Assembly: GCF_030272615.1 (NCBI RefSeq)
Contig: NC_081413.1
Location: 98,395,239 to 98,459,238, forward strand
Direction: 5' to 3'
Length of the DNA stretch: 64,000 nt
Origin: Cryptomeria japonica
Lineage: Eukaryota; Streptophyta; Pinopsida; Cupressales; Cupressaceae
A model generated the notes under the pieces. It had not been told where the DNA came from. It saw only the letters and a list, made by a program, of their open reading frames with translations, and did not search any database. Below, in pieces: positions 45,501 through 56,730 of the stretch. Each line of letters opens with the position of its first letter. The first letter of the stretch is position 1. The position numbers and the translations under genes are program-made.

Positions 45501-47012
45501 TTAGTTTACTTCATGAAGGGGTAGAACCCCTAATTCACCTCTCAAATAGGTAAATGTAGTCTTCGGTAAGGGCTTAGTGAATATGTCTGCTAGCTGCTCC
45601 TTACTAGAAACATGTTCTAATACAACCTCTCTATTTTGAATCTTCTCTCTCAAGAAGTGATACTTGAGCTCAATGTGCTTAGTTCTAGCATGCAATACCA
45701 GATTCTTGAAAATATTGATTGCACTTGTGTTGTCACAAAATATACACATAGATTTAGATATAGGTACTTTGAAACCATCCAATACATGTTTCATCCAGGT
45801 TGCTTGAGTGCAGTTCATAAATGCTATCACATACTCCACTTTAGTTGTAGACTGGGAAGTACAACTTTTCTTCTTACTCATCCATGAGACTAGTCTTCCA
45901 CCAAGAAAGAACACTCCACCGGTTGTGTTCCGGTCATCCATATTACCTGCCCAATTTGCATCATTAAATAATTTGAGATTAAAATCACCATTGTATGGAT
46001 AATACAATCCATAATCAACTGTCCCTTTCAGGTATCTAAGAATCCTCTTGACTGCTACCAAGTGGGATTCTCTTGGACTTTTCTGAAAATGGGCCACAAT
46101 GGCCATTGCATGAGCAATATCTAGTCTGTTGTGTACCACATAGTGCAGCTTGCCGATCATTGATTGGTACTCCTTCTCATTCACCAACACTGAATCATCT
46201 TCCTTAGTCAATTTGTAGGCGGTCACCATCGGTGTACCAACGGGTTTTGTCTCCTCCTTGCCAAAGGTCTTCAATACCTCTTTGACATACTTGGACTGGG
46301 TAATAAAGATACCCTCTTTCATCTGCTAAATCTGTAGACCAATGAAGAACTTTATCTCTCCAATCAAAGGCATCTCAAACTCTTTCTTCATTTCATCTAC
46401 AAATGCATGGCTCATTTCATCATCTCCTCCAAAGATTATGTCATCTACAAACACTTCACAGATCAGAATCTGATCACCTTCAGATTTCAATTAGATGTTG
46501 CTATCCTCACTTGTTCTCTGAAATCCTATCTTTATAAGATGAGAGTGTAACCATTCATACCATGCCCTTGGTGCTTGTTTCAATCCATACAGGGCCTTGT
46601 GTAATCTACACACCATGTTACTATCTTTTGATAAGGCAAACCCATCTAGTTGCTCAATATACACTTCCTCTTCTAGGATTCCATTCAAGAATGTGGACTT
46701 CACATCCATCTGGTATACCTTGAATCCCTTAAATGCTGCAAATGCAAGTAGCATTTGAACACCTTCTAGTCTAGCCACTGAGGAAAAAGTTTCTCCATAG
46801 TCTTCTCCCTCTTCTTGAGCATATCCCTCGCATACAAGTCTTTCCTTGTTCCTTACAACTATGCCTTCTTCATTCAGCTTATTCCTAAAGACCCATTTGG
46901 TACCTATGGCATTCTTGTGTTCCGATCTGGGTACCAAAGACCATATTACATTCTTTTCTATCTGGTCCAGCTCCTCTTCCATTGCCTTAATCCAGTCTTT
47001 GTCTGTAAGTGA
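45501..47012 (-). pseudogene. Copia element D reverse transcriptase and RNase H
   Basis: From the L insertion point the minus frame reads SLTDKDWIKAMEEELDQIEK and GTKWVFRNKLNEEG. The fingers contain VYQMDVKSTFLNGILEEEVY (catalytic Asp in DVK), and LHKALYGLKQAPRAWYEWL follows. After a stop the catalytic FVDDIIFGG lies near 46440. From 46322 come KPVGTPMVTAYKLTK, IGKLHYVVHNRLDIAHAM, and RNase H with FNDANWAGNMDDRNTTGGV, SQSTTKVEYVIA, FCDNTSAINIFKN and HIELKYHFLREKIQ. It ends ELGVLPLHEVN*. Stops at about 46493 and 46325 make it inactive. This is a typical C-terminal half of copia Pol. Confidence 0.96.
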
Positions 47013-48428
47013 TGTAGACACCTAAAAATGTCTCATTGATCATGTACTAATTATTCGTCTAATTAGTTAAATAATTATTTAATTATTTAATTAAGTTAAT
47101 TAATCTATTTCTTTTGATTTCATATTTCCTCATAATCTTTCTAATTATTCTATTTCTATTTCTATCATCATTTAATCATTTTAATCATTTTCTAAATATT
47201 AATTAAATATTTATTATTTAATTAATTATGATTAATTCCCCAATTTAAATAATCTTTATTATTTAAATAAATTAATTCTCAATTTCTATTTCCTATTCTA
47301 TCATCATTTAATCATTTTAATCATTTTCTAAATATTAATTAAATATTTATTATTTAATTAATTCCGATTAATTTCCCAATTTAAATAATCTTCATTATTT
47401 AAATAAATTACTAATTACTCAATTTCTATCTCTAATCATCTAATCATTCAACCCTCTTCTAAATATTAATTAAATATTTATTATTTAATTAATTGTGATT
47501 TAATCCTTTAAATTAAATAGTCTTTATTATTTAATTAAATTCCATTTCTAAATAATTAAATAGTTTCTTTAAATTATTTAATTAGCTAATTAATTCTTCC
47601 ATTTCCAAATCCCCAAATTCTAATTTCTTCCAAATTCATCACATGTGCATGATTTCAAAAATCAAATTGAAAATCAAAGTCAAGTTCTAAATATATTCAA
47701 ATGCTAAATTGAATTAATAAATTCAATTATTTGAATAATATCTCATGCAAGGATTAAATTAATAATTTAAATTTAAATGCAAGCACATGCTAAATTAATT
47801 AGTTAAATCAATCAATTAATTAAATCATTTATCTCTCCAACTTCTATTTCCATCTTTCAGTTAGCTTTTTCTAAATTTAGCTCTCTGTGTCATCCTCTTT
47901 ATTTCCTCCAATCATTCTTTTTCTTCCTTCAGTTAACTCTTTCATCAATCAGTTGACTCAGTTAATCTATTCAATCTATCGAGTTTCACTCCTACAATCA
48001 GCAGTTCATCTATCAACTTGCATTTGAGCTCACCTCAGTTCACATCTCTTGATCATTTTGTTCCACCTTTCAATCAATCTTCTCCAATTTTCTATAAAAT
48101 GGGCATCCAATCTCCATTTTCAAGGATCCTTCTCAATCTTGAACAATTATTAGAATCACGAACTTTGAATCTTTGTGCCACTTGCAGGTTACCAGTGCAA
48201 TATCTGAGAGCCATCATACCATGAAGAGAAGAAGAGCAATGGAAGCAATATGTACATCTTGGGAATAGGGAGTTTTATTTGAATTGATTTCATTCTTAAT
48301 TCCTATTTTGCTTGATGATTGCATTATTTCATTGTCTAGTTTGTTAGGTTTGTTAATTAGATAGGGATTCGTGATTTCCCTGATGTTTCTAATTGATAGC
48401 TTTAAGATGAATTCTAGCATGCTTTACA
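47013..48428 (+). repeat. 5' LTR of LARD L
   Basis: TGTAGACACC to CATGCTTTACA. Very rich in TTAAATAATTAATT words; TATA box TATAAAAT at 48093-48100. Only a few differences from the 3' copy are seen in the first 120 bases, so it inserted later than D. The 3' copy is about 40 bp shorter through small deletions. Confidence 0.96.
48093..48100 (+). promoter_or_regulatory. TATA box of LARD L 5' LTR
   Basis: TATAAAAT followed by GGGCATCCAATC, repeated in the 3' LTR at 56395-56402. Confidence 0.6.
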
Positions 48429-48430
48429 TT

Positions 48431-48447
48431 TTGGTGAACCCAACGTG
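48431..48447 (+). other. Unusual primer-binding site of LARD L
   Basis: TTGGTGAACCCAACGTG follows the 5' LTR. It is not the initiator-Met site used by the copia and gypsy elements here, but resembles TTTGGTGAATCCAAC of element H. I do not name the tRNA. Confidence 0.65.
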
Positions 48448-48574
48448 AACTAACAGTAATTTAACCTTTTTTCTGTGTTTTGTTTGATTTTTGCAGATTG
48501 TGTGGATTTTTTATTTTTTTGCAAGTTGCATGAATTTCGAGAAAGGATTTTTCGTCATGCAATCGATCTTACTT

Positions 48575-49265
48575 CATCACGCAATTGCATAGATAGAATC
48601 ACGCATTCGACCCTTTGGGGTCACGCAACTGCCCTGTCTTGATCACGCAATTGCCCTTTTTGGGTCACACATCCGTAGGGTTAATTGTTGTTTTATTTTT
48701 CTTCTGTCTCTTATTAATTCTGCATAATTCTCTCTTAGATTTGGTTAATCAGGAATCAAAATTACTCTTTTATTTCAGGATTTGATTAACAAAGTTTATG
48801 GCAAGAAAAGTTTAGTTCAAAATTTCAGGTGCGAGAAGGACAAAACAACAAAGGAGGGAAGCTAAACGATATCAAAAAGTTCTCCAAGCAGAAAAATTGA
48901 TATAGGATTCAGAAGAACAACTGGCTTTAGACATATATAATAGCCTAGTTCTTTCTTATATAGTTAAATATGATCTAATCAATTTTGAATGGATGATGAG
49001 GGATTTGGCTAGGGCTTCACAATTGGTTTCACAAGTTTTTGATCGGGTTTAGTTTTTTTGTATTTTTCTAATTTATTTTTATTTTTTTGTTGTTGTTGTT
49101 TTCTGCATTCTGTCACGCAATCCACCTGTTAGTGCTATGTAATTGAGCATATAAAGTCATGCATTCACTCTGTTAGATTTATGCATTCACTCTGTCAGAT
49201 TCACGCATTCGCTCAGTAAGTATCACGCAATCGCTTAGGTAGTATTACGCAATCACCTCCATCAA
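48575..49265. repeat. TCACGCAATCGCC word array in LARD L leader
   Basis: The word TCACGCAATT/CGC(CC) or TCACGCATTCGCTC recurs about fifteen times at irregular 20-30-bp spacing in two clusters (48555-48680 and 49115-49262), separated by AT-rich DNA. It sits directly after the primer site, as the word array of element H does. Confidence 0.85.
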
Positions 49266-49359
49266 GTTCTCAGTTTTTGTTTTCTGTTGGTTTATTTTGC
49301 TACTAATCTTCTGTTTATAGCCTATGGCGGATTCGCAGAGAGGATTAGAATAGTAATTT

Positions 49360-49720
49360 TGCATGCACATCTCACAATAGTTAAAATTGACATGCATGGA
49401 TAAATCTCACACTTCAATTTTTAGTGCTTAAAATCAACAACAGTTAAAATTGACATGCATGGATAAATCTCACACCTTAATTTTTGGTGCATAAAATCAA
49501 CAACAATTAAAATTGACATGCATGGATAATCTCACACTTCGTTGTTGGTGCTTAAAATGAACATGGGCTAAAATTGACATGCGTGTATCTCACACTTGGT
49601 TTTTGGTGCTTAAAAATCAAACAAATGGTTAAAATTGACATGTATGCCTTCATTCTTGGATTTGGTGTTTAAAATTGACATGCACATGCGGATCTAACAC
49701 CTAAATTTGGGATATAAAAA
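49360..49720. repeat. About 60-bp tandem repeats (AAAATTGACATGCATGGATAA)
   Basis: Six imperfect units, each with TTAAAATTGACATGCATGG, AATCTCACACTT and TTTGGTGCTTAAAAT, start near 49382, 49445, 49508, 49569, 49632 and 49671. Confidence 0.93.
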
Positions 49721-49789
49721 GAATGTGAATCAGGCTACATTAGATTAAATCATTTTTCATTGTCTTAAAGGAAAAGAACTTTTCATTGT

Positions 49790-50480
49790 GTCTGGGGTGG
49801 ACCTACTGTTGCACTAACTGACTTTCTACCCGCCATCGGGCCTAAGGGAGAAAGAAGGAAGGTGACAACGACATCCAAATTTTATTTTATTCTATGTAGT
49901 GAGGGGTATCTTTGACTGGGGATTTCATCACCCCACAGAGGTACTTCAAATTGGGATGCGTTGGGGATACCATCTCTCCCAGCATACTCTCGAGCGGGTT
50001 TTTTGAGCCGCTATATAAATATACTGGTCAGGCGGCTAGAGTGTTGAGTGAATTCGACATATGTGGGGGCCTTCCCGGCACCGATAAGCTCAACTAAAGC
50101 CTTAAGTGGCTTGCTCTGAGAATCCGTCGTTGGATTGGGATCCCTCAAAACCTAATACTAAGAACCAAATTAGTTGCCAAAAATCCTACGTTCAGTGGTT
50201 CCGGGAGTGCGGATCGTACCCCATAGATACCCCTCATGTACCTTACATTATGAGACAGAAATCCCTCGGTGATAAGATCTTCGGATCTTTGGGGTAAGAG
50301 AGACTAGCATGCCCGAGAAGTGTGTGTCGTGGAGTGGAGCCAGTGCTGCCAAACTCTCTATCTGTCCATCTTGTTTCGGTATTTTGCTACGGGGGCCTCA
50401 CTGAATGGTGTCCAATATCTAGCCTAGGACTGTTTTCCATGCTTTTTTATGTATCATTGTACTAGACCAGTATTAAGTCA
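49790..50480 (+). other. Conserved-looking GC-richer non-coding block of LARD L
   Basis: A block with a markedly higher GC content than its surroundings, broken into short frames (49912-50097, 50106-50297) with no recognised domain. Part of it (GTGGACCTACTGTTGCAC and CCTAAGGGAGAAAGAAGG) has a weak counterpart in element H on the minus strand (about 2770-2650). It could be a packaging or structural RNA region; that is inference. Confidence 0.4.
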
Positions 50481-50689
50481 GTCCCTTGGGCTATTTCAGG
50501 CCCTATCCCACGTATCTCCGATTTTTTTGAGATTGTTTGAAAATTGAGTCAGTCAGCTATACATACCTGCCAATCATTGTTCTCAGATTTGGAAAACTGC
50601 AAAACATTGTCCTACACACGAAGTTACCAAAAACAAAGTCCATTTTGAAACTAATTCTCGAAACGTCCTTACATACTTGTGATCTTAGG

Positions 50690-50910
50690 CATAGTCCCAT
50701 TTACGTCCTCATTATCATCCATAGTCTTTTGCATAGTCCCATTTACGTCCTCATTATCATCCATAGTCCTTGCATAGTCCTCACTTACGTCCTCATTATC
50801 ATCCTAAAGTCTTCACGTAGTCCTCATTTACTCCTTCATTATCATCCATAGTCATTGCATATTCCTAATATTGAGTCCTCATTATCATCCTCATATACAT
50901 CCTTGTCTAT
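50690..50910. repeat. CCTCATTATCATCCATAGTC tandem repeats
   Basis: About five units of 40-45 bp built from TTTACGTCCTCATTATCATC and ATAGTCTTTGCATAG. Confidence 0.92.
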
Positions 50911-51123
50911 ACCTAATATACGTTTGTCTTAGTTCATCATCATTTTCATAATCATCCTAGAAAGTCATACCCCAAATGTCCAAAACACAATCAGAGGATC
51001 AATCAAACTCAACCTCAACTCAAACAAGTTGGTCAAGTTAAATCAAACATTATCACATCCAGAGAAATGGAGAAAATATCTTACATGTTGTGATCCTAGG
51101 TCCAAACCAAACAAGCAAACATC

Positions 51124-52797
51124 ATGGATTGGAATTATACATTTCATAGGGAAGGTGGAGGATTCATCCCTTCCATTCCTATTCCATCACCATCCATAGA
51201 AATATTATCTTAGCAAATCAAAACTTTGCAACAACAAGTGACAGACATGGCTAGTCCTGACAATCATAGGGGCTAGTTAGAAAACATGATGAGAGAAGTG
51301 ATAGCCACAAGGGGATCAGTATCAGACCAACCTTCTAGTTCTTGTGAGACCATTCAAACATGCCAACCTTCGTTCTTCAACAAAAGCATTCCTACCTCAG
51401 TTCAACCAACATTAGAGTCATGTAAACCTTCTTTTTCTTTCAACCCACTACATCAATCATACCAATCACATCAACCCAACATTCAAACCTCATTCAACCA
51501 AAATCACACCCATTTCAACCAAAGTCCAAATCAAAATTCATATCAACCCAACATTCAAACCTCATTCAACCAAAACCACACCCTTTTCAACCAATGTCCA
51601 AATCAAAATTCATTCAACCAAAATCAAACCTCGTTCAACCAAAATCAAACCCCTTTCAACCAAAGTCCAAATCAAAATTCATTTAACCAAAATCAAACAA
51701 CTTTCACCCAAAATCAAACATCTTTCACCCAAAATCAAATCCCTTTCAACCAAAGCCCAAATCAACCATATCTATCCACCATTTCATTATCACCTGAAGT
51801 CACACAAAACCAATCCATGCCATCTCTATCTAATAACACAACCTCCCAAGGGTTATCCATCGTACAAAACCAATCCAATCCAAGTCATGATTTAGAGAGT
51901 CTCATTCAAAATCCTTTCTCATCAAATCAAAAGGTTGAAACATTCCAAGAATCTCCCATGAATATCCAAACTCCTTCCTCATGTCAAGATGATGATCCAA
52001 AATCAGAAGAAATGGACCCTGAAACAGATCAAGATCAAGAACAACCACTTCCATCTAACCCAATTTTTGATCAAGATCCCACTGACCAATAATCTTATGA
52101 TGATCCCCTTGCTCTTTTCTATTCCATTCATAATCAAACCCTTCCATCTCAAGAACAAAGTGTCATTTCAAGTCCCATCCAACATCCACCTCCTAAACAA
52201 GATCAAGACATCTCTTCTATCCTTCAAAATAATCCTTTTCCAAGACAAGATCAAAGCATACCTTTACCTTCATGTCCTAAACCAAATCCCATTATTTCTC
52301 CAAATCCTGATCAAGATCTCTCCATCCCTTCATCTCCATGTCATAATCCTCCATGTTCTTCACAAGATTTCCTCTCAAATAAACTTGTCATTTCTCCTCA
52401 TGATCCCAATCCCTCTACAAAAGTTGTTCATGAACCCCTTATCAATGAAATCACCAATCCAGATCATACTACACAGAACAACTTGTCAACAATTGTTTCA
52501 TCATCCTCTTCAAGTGCATCAATAAAAATAGACATAACACCCGCTCATGTCACAACTTTAGAACCAGAATCAATTTGCCTCATACACCTGCACTTGAAAG
52601 ACCGGGGGCAAGAGAATCTACAACAATTGGATTTCTTTGAAAATGATAACGCTATAGCTGAATTCATGGGTTCTAGAGCTATATTTCCTTACGATGATCC
52701 ACAAAATCCAAAAAATAAGAAAATCAACATTGGAGATGCTGAACATATACACCCAGCTGAGTCCTTATATCCTATTGGAAAAGACATCTTTATCTGA
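51124..52797 (+). pseudogene. Asn/Gln-rich low-complexity frame of LARD L (557 codons, 3 stops)
   Basis: One frame starts at ATG 51124 (MDWNYTFHREGGGFIPSIPI) and ends at 52795-52797, with in-frame stops only at 51211 (TAG), 51274 (TAG) and 52090 (TAA). Each stop fits a CAG/CAA Gln codon changed by C to T. Residues about 75-220 are tandem FNQNQTPFNQSPNQNS-type repeats, extremely rich in Asn, Gln, Ser and Pro. The next part is acidic and Pro/Asp-rich. The last 90 residues look globular (ESICLIHLHLKDRGQENLQQ, FMGSRAIFPYDDP, NIGDAEHIHPAESLYPIGKD). There is no zinc knuckle, protease or polymerase motif. I do not recognise a family. It may be a Gag replacement or a protein of the non-autonomous element. 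That the frame survives so well in an element without pol suggests past selection. Confidence 0.72.
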
Positions 52798-53974
52798 CTC
52801 TTCAAACAAAGACCAATGAACTACCTACACAAATATTGTACCTAAAGGGCTGTGTAGTTTAGGTTTTACTTTCCGCATTGCATATCATATCATTCAAAAC
52901 ATTGCATTACAAATAGTTTCTTTTCAAATGCATCACATTCTCAAAAATTCCAAATTTTCATATAGCAGCATCAATAAAACAAGGCAATTGTTCAAGTTTA
53001 TCATTCGTTTGCCTTCAAGAGAAGCAAGGGTCATCTCCTTTCTTAGACATTCGGACATGAAGTCTTTGAGGTCCTAAAATCATTCATTTTCAACATTACC
53101 CTGTGATGACGCTTTACTTATGGTTGGGTAGTGGCTTCACTATTTGAGACTTGTTAACCTACAATCTATCAATTGCTATATCTCAAACACAATAAATCTC
53201 TAAATTCATTCTAGACACCTAGTTGATCATATGACTAGTGAAAAATCTAAAATTCTACTTCAGCGCCACTATAATTGTCACACCCAAGTAGGTTTCATTA
53301 CTTACAAGTCAAGGCAAGAAAATAAAAATAAAAAGAGCCATGCCAAATATCCATCTAAAGGTAGAAAGAGCAATGATATATAATTGAAATATCACGCATA
53401 CAAATGTGATAAAAATCTTGACTATGGGAACATGCAAGTAACTCCATCAGGGCTATGAATGCCTACCGATAATGGAGCAATATTTGAGAAATTACAATCT
53501 ATAACCTCGTTAGAGCTCTCAAGGCTTGCTGGCAGCGAGGCTGTATTCAGGATGCTTTTGAAGTTAGAATAATCCATGTAGCTAGTCATATAGGATGCTA
53601 AGGATCTTTAGTGAACACAAGAGTAGGAATTAACTCATCTACACACACATGGGCAAAAGAAGATCAAAGTTTCAAGAACCAGTGGGGAAGTTTTTTGTGT
53701 CTCCATTTGTAAATCCTAGTCACTAAGTGTGTTGAGATAAATGTTCCAAAGGACTTTAAAGATTGATTGACCGCTTATCTATGAAATGTTTTGCACCTTT
53801 GTTTCTATTGGTGTATTACAAATGCAAAAACAAACATAGTTAACCTTGTTTGAATAGGAAAGGCATCTTCATCTTGCATGTTGCATTCACGTAGGTCATG
53901 TGAAAAATTCATTTGTCTCCACATACATTCTGCAAATCATTATGTCATATAGGTCTGCACACTGGGGGCATAAC
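52798..53974. other. Non-coding interior of LARD L
   Basis: No frame above about 60 codons, no domain and no clear repeat. Confidence 0.5.
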
Positions 53975-54360
53975 TGCAAAAAATCCTAAAAATCAAATAA
54001 AGTCCTGAAAAAAACCTAAAAATCAAATAAAGTCCTAAAAAAATCATAAAAATCAGATAAAGTCATGAAAAAATCCAAAAACAATGAAAAACTCAAAAAT
54101 AAAAAACAATGAAAAACTCAAAAAACCAAAAACAGTGAAAAACTCAAAATCCAAAAAATCATATAAAGTCCTGAAAAAATCATCCAAAAATAGTCAAATA
54201 TGATCTTGAAAAAATCATTCAAAAACATTCAAATACGATCCTAAAAAAATCAAACAAAAACATCCATATACGATCCTGAAAAAATTAATCAAAAACATTC
54301 AAATATCGATCTACATAATCCAAAAACATCGAAAAAGCTCTTGGAAAAGAACTAAAAATC
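53975..54360. repeat. AAAAATCAAATAAAGTCCTG tandem repeats
   Basis: A-rich units of 25-40 bp (AAAAATCAAATAAAGTCCTG, then AAAACAATGAAAAACTC, then AAAAACATTCAAATACGATC) grade into one another across the block. Confidence 0.88.
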
Positions 54361-55340
54361 GAAAATCAATCAATCAAAAAACTTGCAATAACATGTCTTT
54401 TAAGAAACAAATACCCTAGCAAATATCTAGCAAACACTTCGCACGAAGTTAACAAAGGATACGACTATCCAGTCAAACATCTACAATCAATTGATCAAAC
54501 TGTCTTATCAATCGTATCATATCCATATCAACGCGATCATTATCTTGTCTTAAACAGAAGAGGATACACTCGAAATCAAACAGGTCAGTCTTAAACGGGG
54601 TCCGCAACTTTCTGAGATCAGACATTATCAACCATCACATCAAACAACTGAGAACAAAGGCACAAGGTCAGTATAGCTATTGAATTTTGTCTGGGTCAGT
54701 CTTTATCTTTTTATCATTTGGTGACAGATATTGTTCCTATGCTACTCAAGGATGTCCAAAAGCGACTAGAGGAGCCATGATGGGCATTATCTTTTTCTTT
54801 GTTTGTTGCTTGTCTGCTACGTGTTTGTTTCTTCAATGAGATATCTTTACATCTTGGTTCCTTATACCCTGATGTGCTAAGCTCCATTGTTCAATAATAA
54901 GGCTCAGTGATGAATATATATTGACGCAATAAAATATGTGACACAGGTTCGTGATTCATTCAATTTCATTCTCATTCTCATCTCATTTGCTTATTGATAG
55001 TTTGTTGATTTCCCATCTTCTCTCTAAATCGTATTCTTTCTAAACATTATTTTCTCATCATCTCTTTCTTAATCATTTTATATCATCTAACATTATTCTA
55101 TTTCATCAATCTATTTTCTCATATTCTATCTTAATATCATCTTCACATCACCTATCTCTATCTCTAATCAACTAACCATTCTTCTATCTTTCATCTCACA
55201 TTCTTCTTTTTCCGAGAGATCATTCATATCTTTAATGCATAAACAATCTCTCGAGGGGGCATAACACCCTAAGTATCAGCAGGGCATACTGGGGCAAATT
55301 TTTTTGTTTTCTTTGAAACAATGTCATTCTGACATTGTCT
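54361..55340. other. 3' non-coding interior of LARD L
   Basis: About 1 kb without a frame or repeat, ending in a CT-rich stretch and the purine tract. Confidence 0.5.
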
Positions 55341-55354
55341 CAAAGAGGGGCAAA
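55341..55354 (+). other. Polypurine tract of LARD L
   Basis: CAAAGAGGGGCAAA directly precedes the TG of the 3' LTR. Confidence 0.88.
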
Positions 55355-56730
55355 TGTAGACACCTAAAAATGTCTCATTGATCATGTACTAATTATTCGT
55401 CTAATTAGTTAAATAATTCTTTAATTATTTAATTAAGTTAATTAATCTATTTCTTCTAATTTCATATTTCCTCATAATCTTTCTAATTATTCTATTTCTA
55501 TTTCTATCATCATTTAATCATTTTAATCATTTTCTAAATATTAATTAAATATTTATTATTTAATTAATTATGATTAATTCCCCAATTTAAATAATCTTTA
55601 TTATTTAAATAAATTAATTCTCAATTTCTATTTCCTATTCTATCATCATTTAATCATTTTCTAAATATTAATTAAATATTTATTATTTAATTAATTCTGA
55701 TTAATTTCCCAATTTAAATAATCTTCATTATTTAAATAAATTACTAATTACTCAATTTCTATCTCTAATCATCTAATCATTCAACCCTCTTCTAAATATT
55801 AATTAAATATTTATTATTTAATTAATTGCGATTTAATCCTTTAAATTAAATAGTCTTTATTATTTAATTAAATTCCATTTCTAAATAATTAAATAGTTTC
55901 TTTAAATTATTTAATTAGCTAATTAATTCTTCCATTTCCAAATCCCCAAATTCATCACATTTGCATGATTTCAAAAATCAAATTGAAAATCAAAGTCAAG
56001 TTCTAAATATATTCAAATGCTAAATTGAATTAATAAATTCAATTATTTGAATAATATCTCATGCAAGGATTAAATTAATAATTTAATCTAAATGCAAGCA
56101 CATGCTAAATTAATTAATTAATTAAATCATTTATCTCTCCAACTTCTATTTCCATCTTTCAGTTAGCTTTTTCTAAATTTAGCTCTCTATGTCATCCTCT
56201 TTATTTCCTCCAATCATTCTTTTTCTTCCTTCAGTTAACTCTTTCATCAATCAGTTGACTCAGTTAATCTATTCAATCTATCGAGTTTCACTCCTACAAT
56301 CAGCAGTTCATCTATCAACTTGCATTTGAGCTCACCTCAGTTCACATCTCTTGATCATTCTGTTCCACCTTTCAATCAATCTTCTCCAATTTTCTATAAA
56401 ATGAGCATCCAATCTCCATTTTCAAGGATCCTCCTCAATCTTGAACAATTATTAGAATCACGAACTTCGAATCTTTGTGCCACTTGCAGGTTACCAGCGC
56501 AATATCTGAGAGCCATCATACCAGGAAGAGAAGAAGAGCAATGGAAGCAATATTCACGTCTTGGGAATAAGGAGTTTTATTTGAATTGATTTCATTCTTA
56601 ATTCCCGTTTTGCTTGATGATTGCATTATTTCATTGTCTAGTTTGTTAGGTTTGTTAATTAGACAGGGATTCGTGATTTCCCTTATGTTTCTAATTGATA
56701 GCTTTAAGATGAATTCTAGCATGCTTTACA
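55355..56730 (+). repeat. 3' LTR of LARD L
   Basis: TGTAGACACC to CATGCTTTACA, matching 47013-48428. Small deletions relative to the 5' copy lie near 55655 and 55950. The minus-strand frame 56691-57242 of element D runs a few codons into this LTR by chance. Confidence 0.96.

Larger units (their letters stand above)
47013..56730 (+). mobile_element. Large retrotransposon derivative (LARD) L
   Basis: 9.7 kb with long LTRs (1,416 and 1,376 bp), a primer-like site at the left and a purine tract at the right, so it reads on the plus strand. The flanks are AGTGA (47008-47012) and AGTGC (56731-56735), a 5-bp duplication with one mismatch. Removing it rejoins the integrase and RT parts of D in frame. 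The 6.9-kb interior holds no protease, RT or integrase. It contains several tandem-repeat blocks, a conserved-looking non-coding block and one low-complexity reading frame (51124-52797). Mobilisation would need another element's enzymes. Confidence 0.93.

Noticed and set aside
48575-49265. Repeated TCACGCAA words considered as a CRISPR array or satellite
   Set aside because: Irregular spacing, no cas-like genes, and a position inside a LARD leader in a plant genome.
49912-50297. Two short frames considered as a real small protein of LARD L
   Set aside because: They are in different frames, about 60 codons each, without recognised domains; the GC-richer block is better described as possible structured RNA.
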